Program-made: the position numbers and the translations under genes | In this document: one piece after another, positions 1-6,174 of the stretch | Position numbering within the stretch: position 1 is the stretch's first letter | Layout of the letters: every line of letters begins with the position of its first letter | Notes under the pieces: model-generated | What the model was told of the DNA's origin: nothing | The model's input: the letters and a program-made list of their open reading frames with translations, nothing else | The model's database searches: none | NCBI GenBank assembly: GCA_003527225.1 | Contig: DPXQ01000116.1 | Span: 126,093 to 136,940, forward strand | Origin: Rhizobium sp. | GTDB lineage: Bacteria > Pseudomonadota > Alphaproteobacteria > Rhizobiales > Rhizobiaceae | Direction: 5' to 3' | Length of the DNA stretch: 10,848 nt

Positions 1-156
1 ACCGGACCACCTTTCTTAAAACGATTGAATTGCTCAACCGATTATCGCGCGATGCCGTCATTGTCGAGACAAATGCGCGCGGTATCATGGCCCCGGTTTG
101 CCAAGGCCGGGACATGCGTTAGGCTGGGACCCACAGGAAACAGACGGTGCTGGTCC
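1..156 (+). other. Upstream flank of the CYTH gene, no gene recognised
   Basis: No credible coding frame or end of an upstream gene could be supported. A possible but weak promoter is TTGCCA (98-103), 16 bases, TAGGCT (120-125). CCCGG (92-96) and CCGGG (107-111) could pair as a small hairpin overlapping it. AGGAAA at 135-140 is the only ribosome-binding-like sequence before the CYTH start. Confidence 0.25.
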
Positions 157-645
157 ATGGCGAAGGAAATAGAGCGGAAATTCCTGGTGGCAAACGACGA
201 CTGGCGCGATCTTGCGACCTCCAAGACACCGATGCGCCAGGCGTATATCGTCACGATGAACGATCGGTCCGTGCGCGTCAGAACCCGGAATGACGCCTCC
301 GCCCAGGTGACGATCAAGATCGGCCAGAATTCGCTCGTCCGCGACGAATTCGAGTATACAATTCCCATCGCCGAGGCGGAGGAGATGATTTCTCTCGCCG
401 TCGGCAACGTGATCGAGAAGGTCCGCTACACTGTGGAATACAATGGCTTTGTCTGGGAGGTCGATGCCTATGAGGGCGCCTATCTGGGCCTGGTGATTGC
501 CGAGGTGGAATTGTCCGACGAAAATGACGAACCGCCCCTTCCCGACTGGGTCGGCCGGGAAGTGACAGGCGACCGGCGCTATTCCAACCAGTCGCTCGCA
601 ACCGAGAAACTGGAGATGAAACTCCTCGATGTCTTACCGAATTAG
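157..645 (+). CDS. CYTH-domain protein, probable inorganic triphosphatase (triphosphate tunnel metalloenzyme)
   Basis: This 162-residue protein consists of one CYTH domain, the fold of triphosphate tunnel metalloenzymes, which hydrolyse tripolyphosphate or related triphosphates with a divalent metal inside a beta-barrel. The family signature ExExK is at residues 4-8 (EIERK). Inward-facing charged residues follow in the usual order: R40/R42 in VRVR, K54 in TIKIG, E65/E67 in DEFEY, K88/R90 in EKVRY, D103 in EVDAY and E116/E118 in AEVELS. The late GDRRYSN motif (138-144) matches the short bacterial form typified by the Nitrosomonas europaea enzyme, recalled from memory. The ATG at 157 is chosen because the domain begins directly there; an in-frame extension to 25 shows no conserved pattern. 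An AGGAAA lies about 16 bases upstream, farther than ideal. The next gene overlaps by 17 bases and encodes a CHAD protein; the two are fused in E. coli YgiF. The substrate is inferred; a thiamine-triphosphatase or adenylate cyclase activity is less likely. Confidence 0.88.
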   Translation: MAKEIERKFLVANDDWRDLATSKTPMRQAYIVTMNDRSVRVRTRNDASAQVTIKIGQNSLVRDEFEYTIPIAEAEEMISLAVGNVIEKVRYTVEYNGFVWEVDAYEGAYLGLVIAEVELSDENDEPPLPDWVGREVTGDRRYSNQSLATEKLEMKLLDVLPN

Positions 646-1540
646 GCCCGGCCGAAGTTTCACCGCCGAAGTGCGCACGGTTGCTGCCGCTCAGCTTCTC
701 CTTGCCATCGCCTCTTTCGAAGAGCAGCCGGACGGGCTTCATGAGGCGATCCATGAGGCGCGCAAGAAGTTCAAGCGGGTGCGCGCGCTCTATCGCCTGA
801 TCGCCACCGATGCGAAGGACTTCTTCGTCCGTGAAAACGCTCGCCTGCGCGACACCGCCGCAACGCTTTCGCTCGTGCGCGATGCGACCGCCCTCATCGA
901 GACGGCCACCTATCTCCAGGACCACGCTATAAACCCGGAGGAAGAGACGGCGCTTGCTCACGCCCACGCGGCATTGACCGAACGCCGCGATGCGCTGGCC
1001 GCGAGCGAACACGACCTGCCGGAGAAGGCGCAAGCCGCCAGCGAAAGCTGCCGCGAAGCGATCGCCGCGCTGGATCGACTGACGTTCGATGACGCACCGC
1101 GCAAGACCGCGCGCCGGCTTGCCAAGGGCTGGAGGAAGAACCTCTCCAGGGCACAGGAGGCGCTCGCCGCCTGCCACAAGAGCGCCCATGCCGAGGTCTT
1201 CCATGAATTGCGCAAGAGCGCGCAGACCTATTGGATGCACCTGTCGCTGTTGCGTGATGTCTGGCCATCCGCCATGGCCGCCAAGCGGGCAGAGGCCAAG
1301 GCGCTCTTCACCACGCTCGGCCATGAGCACGACCTGGCCCTGCTGGTCGCACTCCTCGACAGCGAACCGGGAATTCTCGGCGGCGGGGCGGAACTCTCCC
1401 ACCTGCTTGGCGTCATCATCCGCCAGCAGCAGGAACTGCGCAGAACCGCCCTCCACCTCGCCGAACGGGTCTTTGCCGACACGCCGGAGCGGGAGAGCGT
1501 GATCATCGAGGCCTTGTGGATCGCCGCTGCGACTGAATAG
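629..1540 (+). CDS. CHAD-domain protein (probable polyphosphate-binding)
   Basis: This 303-residue protein is mostly alpha-helical and rich in Arg, Lys and His, as expected of CHAD domains, which bind inorganic polyphosphate through a positively charged surface. Two copies of the characteristic basic helix are visible: HEARKKFKRVR at residues 42-52 and FHELRKSAQTYWMH at 191-204. Each is followed by the family's second element, LRDTAATLSLVRDATALI (73-90) and LGHEHDLALL (230-239). There is no signal peptide or membrane segment, so it should be cytosolic. The start ATG lies inside the end of the CYTH gene, with GGAG at 612-615 about 13 bases upstream; the 17-base overlap points to coupled translation. 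Together the pair would cover polyphosphate binding and triphosphate hydrolysis. The family call is secure; the physiological role is inferred from the domains and the neighbour. No terminator is evident in the 48 bases before the next gene. Confidence 0.87.
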   Translation: MSYRIRPGRSFTAEVRTVAAAQLLLAIASFEEQPDGLHEAIHEARKKFKRVRALYRLIATDAKDFFVRENARLRDTAATLSLVRDATALIETATYLQDHAINPEEETALAHAHAALTERRDALAASEHDLPEKAQAASESCREAIAALDRLTFDDAPRKTARRLAKGWRKNLSRAQEALAACHKSAHAEVFHELRKSAQTYWMHLSLLRDVWPSAMAAKRAEAKALFTTLGHEHDLALLVALLDSEPGILGGGAELSHLLGVIIRQQQELRRTALHLAERVFADTPERESVIIEALWIAAATE

Positions 1541-1550
1541 TTCGCCCCTA

Positions 1551-1573
1551 CTGACACTTTTTGACAGCAAGTC
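1551..1573 (+). promoter_or_regulatory. Candidate operator of the YafY-type regulator, copy 1
   Basis: CTGACACTTTTTGACAG at 1551-1567 can be read as 6-base arms CTGACA and TGACAG around a 5-base T-rich centre, though the arms are only partly complementary. The same layout with 14 of 17 identical bases occurs at 2289-2305, in front of the next gene. Identity extends to GTC at the same distance (18 of 23 bases over 1551-1573). A -10-like TATGAT follows at 1577-1582. The distance from CTGACA to TATGAT is 20 bases, longer than a normal sigma-70 spacer, so the site may overlap a promoter that depends on an activator. Binding by the adjacent regulator is inferred. Confidence 0.55.
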
Positions 1574-1588
1574 CTGTATGATCGAACA

Positions 1589-2284
1589 ATGAGTCGCTCC
1601 GAACGCTTGCTGTCGCTGTTGCAAGTCCTGCGCCGCCACCGCCAGCCGGTGAGCGGAGCGTCGCTGGCTGCTGAGCTGGGCATCTCGCTGCGCACGCTCT
1701 ACCGCGACATCGCCACCCTGCAGGCGCAGGGCGCCAACATCGAGGGCGAGGCGGGCGTCGGCTACGTGCTCCGGCCGGGCTACATGCTGCCGCCGCTGAT
1801 GTTCTCCCGGGAGGAGATCGAGGCGCTGGTCCTCGGCGCCCGGATGGTGGCGCAACGCGCCGATCGGGAGTTGGCGCTGTCCGCCCGCGATGCCCTTGCC
1901 AAGATCACCGAAGTTCTCCCGGGCGAGCTGCGCGAGGAGCTCACGGCAAGCACCCTGTTTGCAGGGCCGGGATTGCCTCTGCCGGAAGACCGCATCGACC
2001 TTGCCCGGATGCGCGAGTTCATTCGCTCCGAGCAGACGTTGAAGATTTCCTATTGCGACGAAAAGGGCGACGCGACAGAGCGGGTGATCTGGCCCTTTGC
2101 CCTCACCTTCTTCTCGGGCGCTCGCGTGGTCATGGCCTGGTGCACGCTGCGCGACGACTTCCGCAGCTTCCGCACCGATCGCATGGACATTCTCGAAAGC
2201 GGCCTCGGCCGCTACCCGAAGCGCCGGATGCAGCTGCTCAAGACCTGGCGGCAGCAGAACGGCATTCCCGAACGCATGTTGTAG
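1589..2284 (+). CDS. YafY-family transcriptional regulator (HTH + WYL domains)
   Basis: This 231-residue protein has an N-terminal winged helix-turn-helix of the HTH_11/DeoR type at about residues 5-60 (SRSERLLSLLQVLRRHRQPVS, then LAAELGISLRTLYRDIATLQ) ending in the GYVLRPGY wing. A WYL domain follows at about 140-205, with ISYCD, WPFALTFFSGARVVMAWC and FRSFRTDRM. WYL domains sense ligands, often nucleic acids or small molecules, and such proteins act as repressors or activators. The ATG at 1589 is the only start that keeps the complete HTH. No Shine-Dalgarno sequence is visible, and a -10-like TATGAT ends 6 bases upstream, so the transcript may be nearly leaderless. The next two genes encode VOC and EVE proteins. 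A shared inverted repeat upstream of this gene and of the VOC gene suggests autoregulation and control of the neighbour. Family call is firm; ligand unknown. Confidence 0.9.
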   Translation: MSRSERLLSLLQVLRRHRQPVSGASLAAELGISLRTLYRDIATLQAQGANIEGEAGVGYVLRPGYMLPPLMFSREEIEALVLGARMVAQRADRELALSARDALAKITEVLPGELREELTASTLFAGPGLPLPEDRIDLARMREFIRSEQTLKISYCDEKGDATERVIWPFALTFFSGARVVMAWCTLRDDFRSFRTDRMDILESGLGRYPKRRMQLLKTWRQQNGIPERML

Positions 2285-2288
2285 GCTG

Positions 2289-2311
2289 CTGCCATTTTTT
2301 GGCAGTATGTC
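2289..2311 (+). promoter_or_regulatory. Candidate operator of the YafY-type regulator, copy 2
   Basis: CTGCCATTTTTTGGCAG at 2289-2305 is a perfect inverted repeat with 6-base arms around five T. It starts 4 bases after the regulator's stop codon and shares 14 of 17 bases with the element at 1551-1567, followed by GTC at the same offset. A weak -10-like CATAGT is at 2314-2319. A simple intrinsic terminator is unlikely, because the T run is in the loop rather than after the stem. The site would let the regulator act separately on the VOC-EVE transcript; this is inferred. Confidence 0.55.
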
Positions 2312-2322
2312 GGCATAGTGTC

Positions 2323-2346
2323 GGGCTCTCAACCACAGGAGAGCCC
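2323..2346 (+). promoter_or_regulatory. Stem-loop covering the ribosome binding site of the VOC gene
   Basis: GGGCTCTC (2323-2330) and GAGAGCCC (2339-2346) are perfectly complementary 8-base arms around the loop AACCACAG. The Shine-Dalgarno sequence AGGAGAG (2337-2343) lies mostly in the 3' arm, and the start codon follows at 2348. In an mRNA starting upstream of 2323 the hairpin would mask the ribosome binding site. If the transcript starts at about 2326, as the weak -10 element would suggest, part of the 5' arm would be missing. The structure is seen directly; its role is inferred. Confidence 0.5.
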
Positions 2347-2347
2347 C

Positions 2348-2713
2348 ATGATACCAAGTTTCATCAACCTTTATGTCGACAATCCGGAACTGAGCGCCAC
2401 CTTCTACGAGGGCATTTTCGGCTTAAGACCGGCTGCACTGTCGCCGACCTTCGCGATGTTCGTCTTCCCCGGCAACATCAAGCTGGGGCTCTGGTCCCGC
2501 CATACCGTGGAGCCGGCGGCAACGGGCAGCGCCGGCCTGTTCGAGGTCGCCGTGCCTCTGGCAAATGCCGCCGAGGTCGACGAGATTCATGGAAAGCTGG
2601 TGGCCGCCGGCCACACAATCCTGCAAAAGCCGACCGACATGGATTTCGGCCGCACCTTCGTGATCGCCGATCCGGATGGGCACCGGCTCCGTTTCTACAA
2701 TCCGCCGGTGTGA
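2348..2713 (+). CDS. VOC family protein (glyoxalase/bleomycin-resistance fold)
   Basis: This 121-residue protein has one vicinal-oxygen-chelate domain, made of two beta-alpha-beta-beta-beta modules. Module 1 begins with FINLYVDNPELSATFYEGIFG (residues 5-25), a classic VOC opening. Module 2 runs from GLFEVAVPL (63-71) to FVIADPDGHRLRFYNP (about 104-119), the usual DPDGHxLxF ending. The first strand has Asn where metal-binding members usually have His or Gln, so catalysis cannot be assumed; drug-binding or small-molecule-binding roles are equally possible. The ATG at 2348 is preferred over an upstream in-frame GTG at 2318 because AGGAGAG lies just upstream and the domain starts there. It sits 63 bases after the YafY-type regulator gene and 4 bases before the EVE gene, so it probably heads a two-gene transcript. 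Length is typical of single-domain members. The substrate is unknown. Confidence 0.88.
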   Translation: MIPSFINLYVDNPELSATFYEGIFGLRPAALSPTFAMFVFPGNIKLGLWSRHTVEPAATGSAGLFEVAVPLANAAEVDEIHGKLVAAGHTILQKPTDMDFGRTFVIADPDGHRLRFYNPPV

Positions 2714-2717
2714 CGCC

Positions 2718-3191
2718 ATGGCCTGGATTGTTGTCGCCAGCGCGGACCACGTCGCCCGGGGCGTGGAAGGCGGCTTCGTGCAGGCCTGCCATGGAAAGGA
2801 TGCGCCGCTCAGGCGCATCCGGCCCGGTGAAACGGTGACCGCCTATTCGCCGACCATGGCGTTCGGCGGCCCGGGACGCCTGCAGGCCTTCACGGCGATC
2901 GGCTCCATGAAGGCACGCGCGCCCTATCGGGTGGAAATGTCCGCGGATTTCCATCCCTTTCGCCGGGACATCGACTGGCACGCCGCACAACCCGCACCCA
3001 TCCTGCCGCTCCTCGACCGGCTGGAGCTGACGCACGGCAAGCGCAACTGGAGTTATTCCTTCCGGTTCGGCATTGTCCGGATCTCAGCGGCGGACGCCGA
3101 GATCATTGCCTCGGCGATGATGGCATCCCTTGTTGCCGGCGACGTATGGCCGCCTGGGCAGGCTTCGTTCCTTCCCCTACTCGGCATCTGA
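2718..3191 (+). CDS. EVE-domain protein (UPF0310 family)
   Basis: This 157-residue protein matches the EVE domain, a member of the PUA-like superfamily related to YTH domains that is thought to recognise modified bases in nucleic acid. The diagnostic opening is [18 protein letters not shown] at residues 3-20, followed by [17 protein letters not shown] (22-38), AYSP (42-45), LQAFTAIG (55-62), [16 protein letters not shown] (72-87) and [13 protein letters not shown] (111-123). The last 30 residues are a less conserved tail. The ATG begins 4 bases after the VOC stop with no good Shine-Dalgarno sequence, so translation is probably coupled to the VOC gene. A longer frame starting at 2676 lies inside the VOC gene and adds unrelated residues. 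No catalytic site is expected. The nucleic acid target, and any role in RNA modification or defence, are unknown here. Confidence 0.9.
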   Translation: MAWIVVASADHVARGVEGGFVQACHGKDAPLRRIRPGETVTAYSPTMAFGGPGRLQAFTAIGSMKARAPYRVEMSADFHPFRRDIDWHAAQPAPILPLLDRLELTHGKRNWSYSFRFGIVRISAADAEIIASAMMASLVAGDVWPPGQASFLPLLGI

Positions 3192-3261
3192 CAAAATTCA
3201 AAGTGCGGTCCCTCGCGCGAAAATCGTTGCGCAGCATGGGCCGAGGCAGTATTCCCCGGCC

Positions 3262-4206
3262 ATGACCGATGATTTCCAGACCCCTCGCCATGAAGAGGGC
3301 GGCGCCTTCTGCGTCGCCGCGCTCTATCACTTCGCCCGCTTCCCGCGCTTCGAGAGCTTTCGCGCCGAGCTCGATGCCGTCGCCCGCGAAAACGGCATCA
3401 AGGGCACGCTGCTGCTGGCCGCCGAAGGCATCAACGGCACCATCGCCGGCACCGACGAGGGTATTGCGAAAATCCTCGCCTTCATCCGCTCGCAGCCGGA
3501 ATTCGCGGGGCTCGTGCACAAGGAAAGCCGTGCGTCGAAGATGCCCTTCCTGCGCATGAAGGTGCGCCTGAAGAAGGAAATCGTCACGATGGGCGTCGAG
3601 AATATCGACCCCAACAAGATCGTCGGCACCTATGTCGATCCGAAGGACTGGAACGCGCTGATCTCCGATCCCGAGACCATCGTCATCGATACCCGCAATG
3701 ATTACGAAACGGCGATCGGCATCTTCAAGGGCGCGATCGATCCGAACATCAAGACCTTCCGCGAATTCCCAGACTGGATGCGCAACAATCCCGGCCTGCA
3801 CAACAAGCCGAAGATCGCCATGTACTGCACCGGCGGCATCCGCTGCGAGAAGTCGACGGCCTTCGCCAAGGAAATGGGCTTCGACGAGGTCTACCACCTG
3901 AAGGGCGGCATCCTCAAATATCTCGAGGAAGTGCCGGCGGAAGAAAGCCTGTGGGATGGCGCCTGCTTCGTCTTCGACGAGCGCGTCTCGATCACCCATG
4001 GCCTGAAAGAGGGCGAGCACACGCTCTGCCACGCCTGCCGCTATCCGCTGACGGCGGAAGAGGTGAAGTCGCCGAAGTTCGAGGAAGGCGTCTCCTGCCC
4101 GCATTGCTACGACAGCCGTACCGAGGCCGACCGCGACCGCTACCGCCAGCGGCAAAAGCAGATCGCGCTCGCCAGGAAGCGCGGCGAAAAGCACATCGGC
4201 AGCTGA
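3262..4206 (+). CDS. trhO: tRNA uridine(34) hydroxylase, rhodanese family (TrhO/YceA)
   Basis: This 314-residue protein belongs to the former UPF0176 family. TrhO performs oxygen-dependent hydroxylation of U34 in certain tRNAs to 5-hydroxyuridine. The order is typical: an N-terminal acylphosphatase-like domain (about 14-110) with [19 protein letters not shown] (46-64), a rhodanese domain (about 125-225) with VIDTRNDYE (141-149), and the active-site loop CTGGIRC at 189-195. C189 is the catalytic cysteine and C195 a second conserved one. The C-terminal tail has two CxxC pairs, C256/C259 and C279/C282, probably metal binding, then a very basic end. It is complete, slightly shorter than the roughly 350-residue E. 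coli protein. The ATG at 3262 fits the family start and has GAGGCAG about 13 bases upstream. Two small membrane-protein genes follow 11 bases later. The substrate assignment rests on the family. Confidence 0.94.
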   Translation: MTDDFQTPRHEEGGAFCVAALYHFARFPRFESFRAELDAVARENGIKGTLLLAAEGINGTIAGTDEGIAKILAFIRSQPEFAGLVHKESRASKMPFLRMKVRLKKEIVTMGVENIDPNKIVGTYVDPKDWNALISDPETIVIDTRNDYETAIGIFKGAIDPNIKTFREFPDWMRNNPGLHNKPKIAMYCTGGIRCEKSTAFAKEMGFDEVYHLKGGILKYLEEVPAEESLWDGACFVFDERVSITHGLKEGEHTLCHACRYPLTAEEVKSPKFEEGVSCPHCYDSRTEADRDRYRQRQKQIALARKRGEKHIGS

Positions 4207-4217
4207 CGGGGCCGCCC

Positions 4218-4454
4218 ATGTCGCAGGTCCGCAACGAACAGAAGAAGCTGCTCGCCAATGCCCTCGACCGGGCATCCACCGCGTGCTTTACGGTGGGGAT
4301 TGCGACGCCTGTCGCCGGCTACCTTTACAATATCGGCAATTTCGGCGCCGCGATCACGGGCGGACGCCTCATGGTCGGCATTGGGCTCTGGCTTTTTTCC
4401 GCGATTGCATTACATTTGATGGGGAGACGTGTTCTGAAAGGTTTGGTTCTATGA
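4218..4454 (+). CDS. Small two-helix membrane protein, hypothetical
   Basis: This 78-residue protein is not one I recognise. It has a charged N-terminus (about 1-18), a hydrophobic helix at about 20-37 (STACFTVGIATPVAGYLY), a Gly-rich turn (NIGNFGAAITGG, 38-49), a second helix at about 51-68 (LMVGIGLWLFSAIALHLM) and a basic end (GRRVLKG). Two transmembrane segments in the inner membrane are the natural reading. It starts 11 bases after the trhO stop, with a weak GACGGGG upstream, and its stop overlaps the next start as ATGA. That makes it part of the trhO transcript. The frame is supported by the tight spacing, the hydrophobicity pattern and the coupled next gene. No function can be given. 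Confidence 0.75.
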   Translation: MSQVRNEQKKLLANALDRASTACFTVGIATPVAGYLYNIGNFGAAITGGRLMVGIGLWLFSAIALHLMGRRVLKGLVL

Positions 4455-4570
4455 GCACCTGGACACTGGCTTTCGTCATTACCCCCCTCCTCGTCGTGGC
4501 GCTGGGTTATATCGCCATGCGCCTGGAAGAACGGCACGACGATCGGACGAAATTGCATCCCGGCGAATAG
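4451..4570 (+). CDS. Single-pass membrane micropeptide, hypothetical
   Basis: This 39-residue ORF encodes one hydrophobic helix (about residues 4-23, WTLAFVITPLLVVALGYIAM) followed by a charged tail (RLEERHDDRTKLHPGE). Its ATG overlaps the stop of the preceding gene in ATGA, and GAAAGG lies about 9 bases upstream, which supports coupled translation. A strong terminator begins 21 bases after its stop, so it is the last gene of the trhO transcript. The sequence is not recognised. A partnership with the two-helix protein before it is plausible, as the two are translationally linked and both membrane-embedded, but this is inference. Confidence 0.68.
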   Translation: MSTWTLAFVITPLLVVALGYIAMRLEERHDDRTKLHPGE

Positions 4571-4590
4571 TAATTTCTCTTCCCTGTTCG

Positions 4591-4620
4591 AAAGCCCGCC
4601 TCCCGGCGGGCTTTGTCGTT
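4591..4620 (+). terminator. Rho-independent terminator after the trhO operon
   Basis: AAAGCCCGCC (4591-4600) and GGCGGGCTTT (4605-4614) form a perfect 10-bp stem with the loop TCCC. The stem's own terminal T residues and the following GTCGTTT give a modest U-rich tail. It lies 20 bases beyond the last plus-strand gene. Because the stem is symmetric it may also stop minus-strand transcription coming from metQ. Confidence 0.85.
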
Positions 4621-4643
4621 TCGGCAGTAGAAAAATTGGGTCT

Positions 4644-4673
4644 CCGTCACCCCGGGACAAGCCCGGAGGCGAC
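4644..4673 (-). repeat. Rhizobial-type palindromic intergenic repeat
   Basis: On the minus strand, CTCCGGG and CCCGGGG pair around CTTGT with one G-T wobble. Outer GTC and GAC extend the palindrome over roughly 30 bases. The shape resembles the CTCGGGCTTGTCCCGAG-type intergenic repeats common in Rhizobiales, recalled from memory. It lies 17 bases after the metQ stop, and an AATTTTT run follows on the minus strand after about 17 bases, so it might also contribute to metQ 3'-end formation. Confidence 0.5.
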
Positions 4674-4690
4674 AGAAGGACGGTAGCCCG

Positions 4691-5470
4691 TCACCAGGCC
4701 GAAATGACGGCACCCTTGAACTGTTCAGCGATGAACGCCTTCACCGCATCGCTGTGATAGGATTCGACAAGCGTCTTGACCCAGGCAGCATCCTTGTCGG
4801 CCGACTTCACCGCGATGACGTTGATGTAAGGCGCCTTCTCGCCTTCGCGGCCGATCGGGTCCTTGGCAGGGTCGAGGCCGGCTTCCAGCGCATAGTTGGT
4901 GTTGATCACCGAAGCGTCGACGTCGTCGAGCGCGCGCGGCAGCTGGGCGGCGTCGAGTTCGACGAATTCGATGTTCTTCGGATTTTCGGTCACGTCCGCC
5001 GGACCGATCTTCAGCCCCTTGGCGGCATCGACCTTGATCAGGCCCTTGTCGGCAAGGATCAGGAGCGCCCGGCCACCATTGGTCGGATCGTTCGGGATGG
5101 CGACCGTTGCGCCGTCGGCCAGTTCGTCGAGGCTCTTCACCTTCTTGGAATAGACGCCCATCGGGAAGTTCACCGTCTGCGCGACGCTGACGAGATCGAA
5201 GCCGCGATCCTTCACCTGGTTGTCGAGATAGGGCTGGTGCTGGAAGGAATTGGCGTTGAGGTCGCCGTCCGCCAGCGCCTGGTTGGGCACGACATAGTCG
5301 GAGAATTCGAGGATCTCGATGTCGAGGCCCTTGGTGGCGGCGACTTCCTTGACCTTCTCCATGATCTGCGCATGCGGGCCGCCGGTCACGCCGACCTTGA
5401 TGGTTTCGGCAAGTGCCGCACTTGCCGAGAAGAGAGCGGCGAGAGAGGCCGCGAGGATAAGCTTCTTCAT
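4691..5470 (-). CDS. metQ: Methionine ABC transporter substrate-binding protein (MetQ/NlpA family)
   Basis: This 259-residue protein is the periplasmic binding component of the methionine importer. It has a Sec signal peptide at residues 1-21 (MKKLILAASLAALFSASAALA) with an AxA cleavage site before ETIKVGVTGGPHAQIMEKV, the standard start of mature MetQ/NlpA proteins. Family motifs include LEFSDYVVPNQAL, NANSFQHQPYLD, FPMGVYSKK and VAIPNDPTNGGRALL. No lipobox cysteine is present, so it should be soluble in the periplasm rather than lipid-anchored as in E. coli. The ATG at 5470 is chosen because AAGGAG lies 8 bases upstream; a GTG at 5479 would fall within or beside that site. It is the third gene of metNIQ, 35 bases after metI. 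Specificity for L- or D-methionine is inferred from the family and operon. Confidence 0.93.
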   Translation of the reverse strand: MKKLILAASLAALFSASAALAETIKVGVTGGPHAQIMEKVKEVAATKGLDIEILEFSDYVVPNQALADGDLNANSFQHQPYLDNQVKDRGFDLVSVAQTVNFPMGVYSKKVKSLDELADGATVAIPNDPTNGGRALLILADKGLIKVDAAKGLKIGPADVTENPKNIEFVELDAAQLPRALDDVDASVINTNYALEAGLDPAKDPIGREGEKAPYINVIAVKSADKDAAWVKTLVESYHSDAVKAFIAEQFKGAVISAW

Positions 5471-5505
5471 GGAAATCACTCCTTGGGTTTTCTGAAGAGA
5501 GGAAT

Positions 5506-6174
5506 TCAGTTCTTGCGGCTGCGCCTGTCGAAGCGCCGCGCCAGATGATCGCCGGCGCTCTGCACCGCCTGCACGAGAACGATCAGCACGACGACCACCG
5601 TCAGCATCACGTCCGGCATGAAGCGCTGGTAGCCGTAGCGGATGCCGAGGTCGCCGAGTCCGCCGCCGCCGACGGCTCCGACCATGGCCGAATAGCCGAT
5701 CAGGCTGACCAGCGTCAGCGTCAGCGCCAGCACGATGCCCGGACGCGCTTCGGCCAGAAGCACTTTGGTCACGATCTGGAGCGGCGTGGCGCCCATGGCG
5801 CGTGCGGCCTCGATCAGCCCCTTGTCCACTTCGCGGATCGCCGCCTCGATCAGGCGCGCCACGAAGGGAATGGTGGCGACGGTCAGCGGCACGATCGCCG
5901 CGGCCGTCCCGATCGAGGTACCGGTGACGAGCCGGGTGAACGGGATGATCGCCACGACGAGGATGATGAAGGGCGTCGAGCGCGCCGCGTTGACAATCAG
6001 CCCGACGATGCGGTTGACGGTCGGGGCGGCGAAAAGTTCGCCCTTGCCGCTGGTTGCGAGAAACACCCCGATTGGCAGCCCGGCCAGCGTGCCGAGAAAG
6101 CCGGCGACGGCGACCATCTGCAGGGTCTGCAAGAGAGCCTTTGCGAGCAGGTTGAAGAGCATGTCAGGCGCCAT
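5506..6174 (-). CDS. metI: Methionine ABC transporter permease
   Basis: This 222-residue inner-membrane protein is the permease of the methionine importer. It has about five hydrophobic segments (near 15-42, 55-80, 86-107, 147-170 and 188-207). The EAA loop that docks to the ATPase is at 122-129 (EAARAMGA) within [17 protein letters not shown]. The C-terminal [20 protein letters not shown] (167-186) is a MetI hallmark. Of two possible starts, the ATG at 6174 is preferred because GGAGGTGA lies 6 bases upstream, whereas the ATG at 6162 has no Shine-Dalgarno sequence. This start gives an 11-base overlap with the end of metN and implies coupled translation. Length agrees with the family's roughly 217 residues. 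Confidence 0.94.
   Translation of the reverse strand: MAPDMLFNLLAKALLQTLQMVAVAGFLGTLAGLPIGVFLATSGKGELFAAPTVNRIVGLIVNAARSTPFIILVVAIIPFTRLVTGTSIGTAAAIVPLTVATIPFVARLIEAAIREVDKGLIEAARAMGATPLQIVTKVLLAEARPGIVLALTLTLVSLIGYSAMVGAVGGGGLGDLGIRYGYQRFMPDVMLTVVVVLIVLVQAVQSAGDHLARRFDRRSRKN

Noticed and set aside
25..156. N-terminal extension of the CYTH protein
   Set aside because: The 44 extra residues are not part of the CYTH fold, and the family starts at the EIERK motif immediately after the ATG at 157.
314..2332. A 672-codon minus-strand open frame across the CYTH, CHAD and regulator genes
   Set aside because: It is antisense to three genes with clear domain matches, has low-complexity Arg/Gly/Leu-rich composition and no domain. 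It results from the high third-position GC of the real genes.
3103..4275. A 390-codon minus-strand frame opposite trhO
   Set aside because: trhO carries all its family motifs on the plus strand; the antisense frame shows no motif and is a codon-bias shadow.
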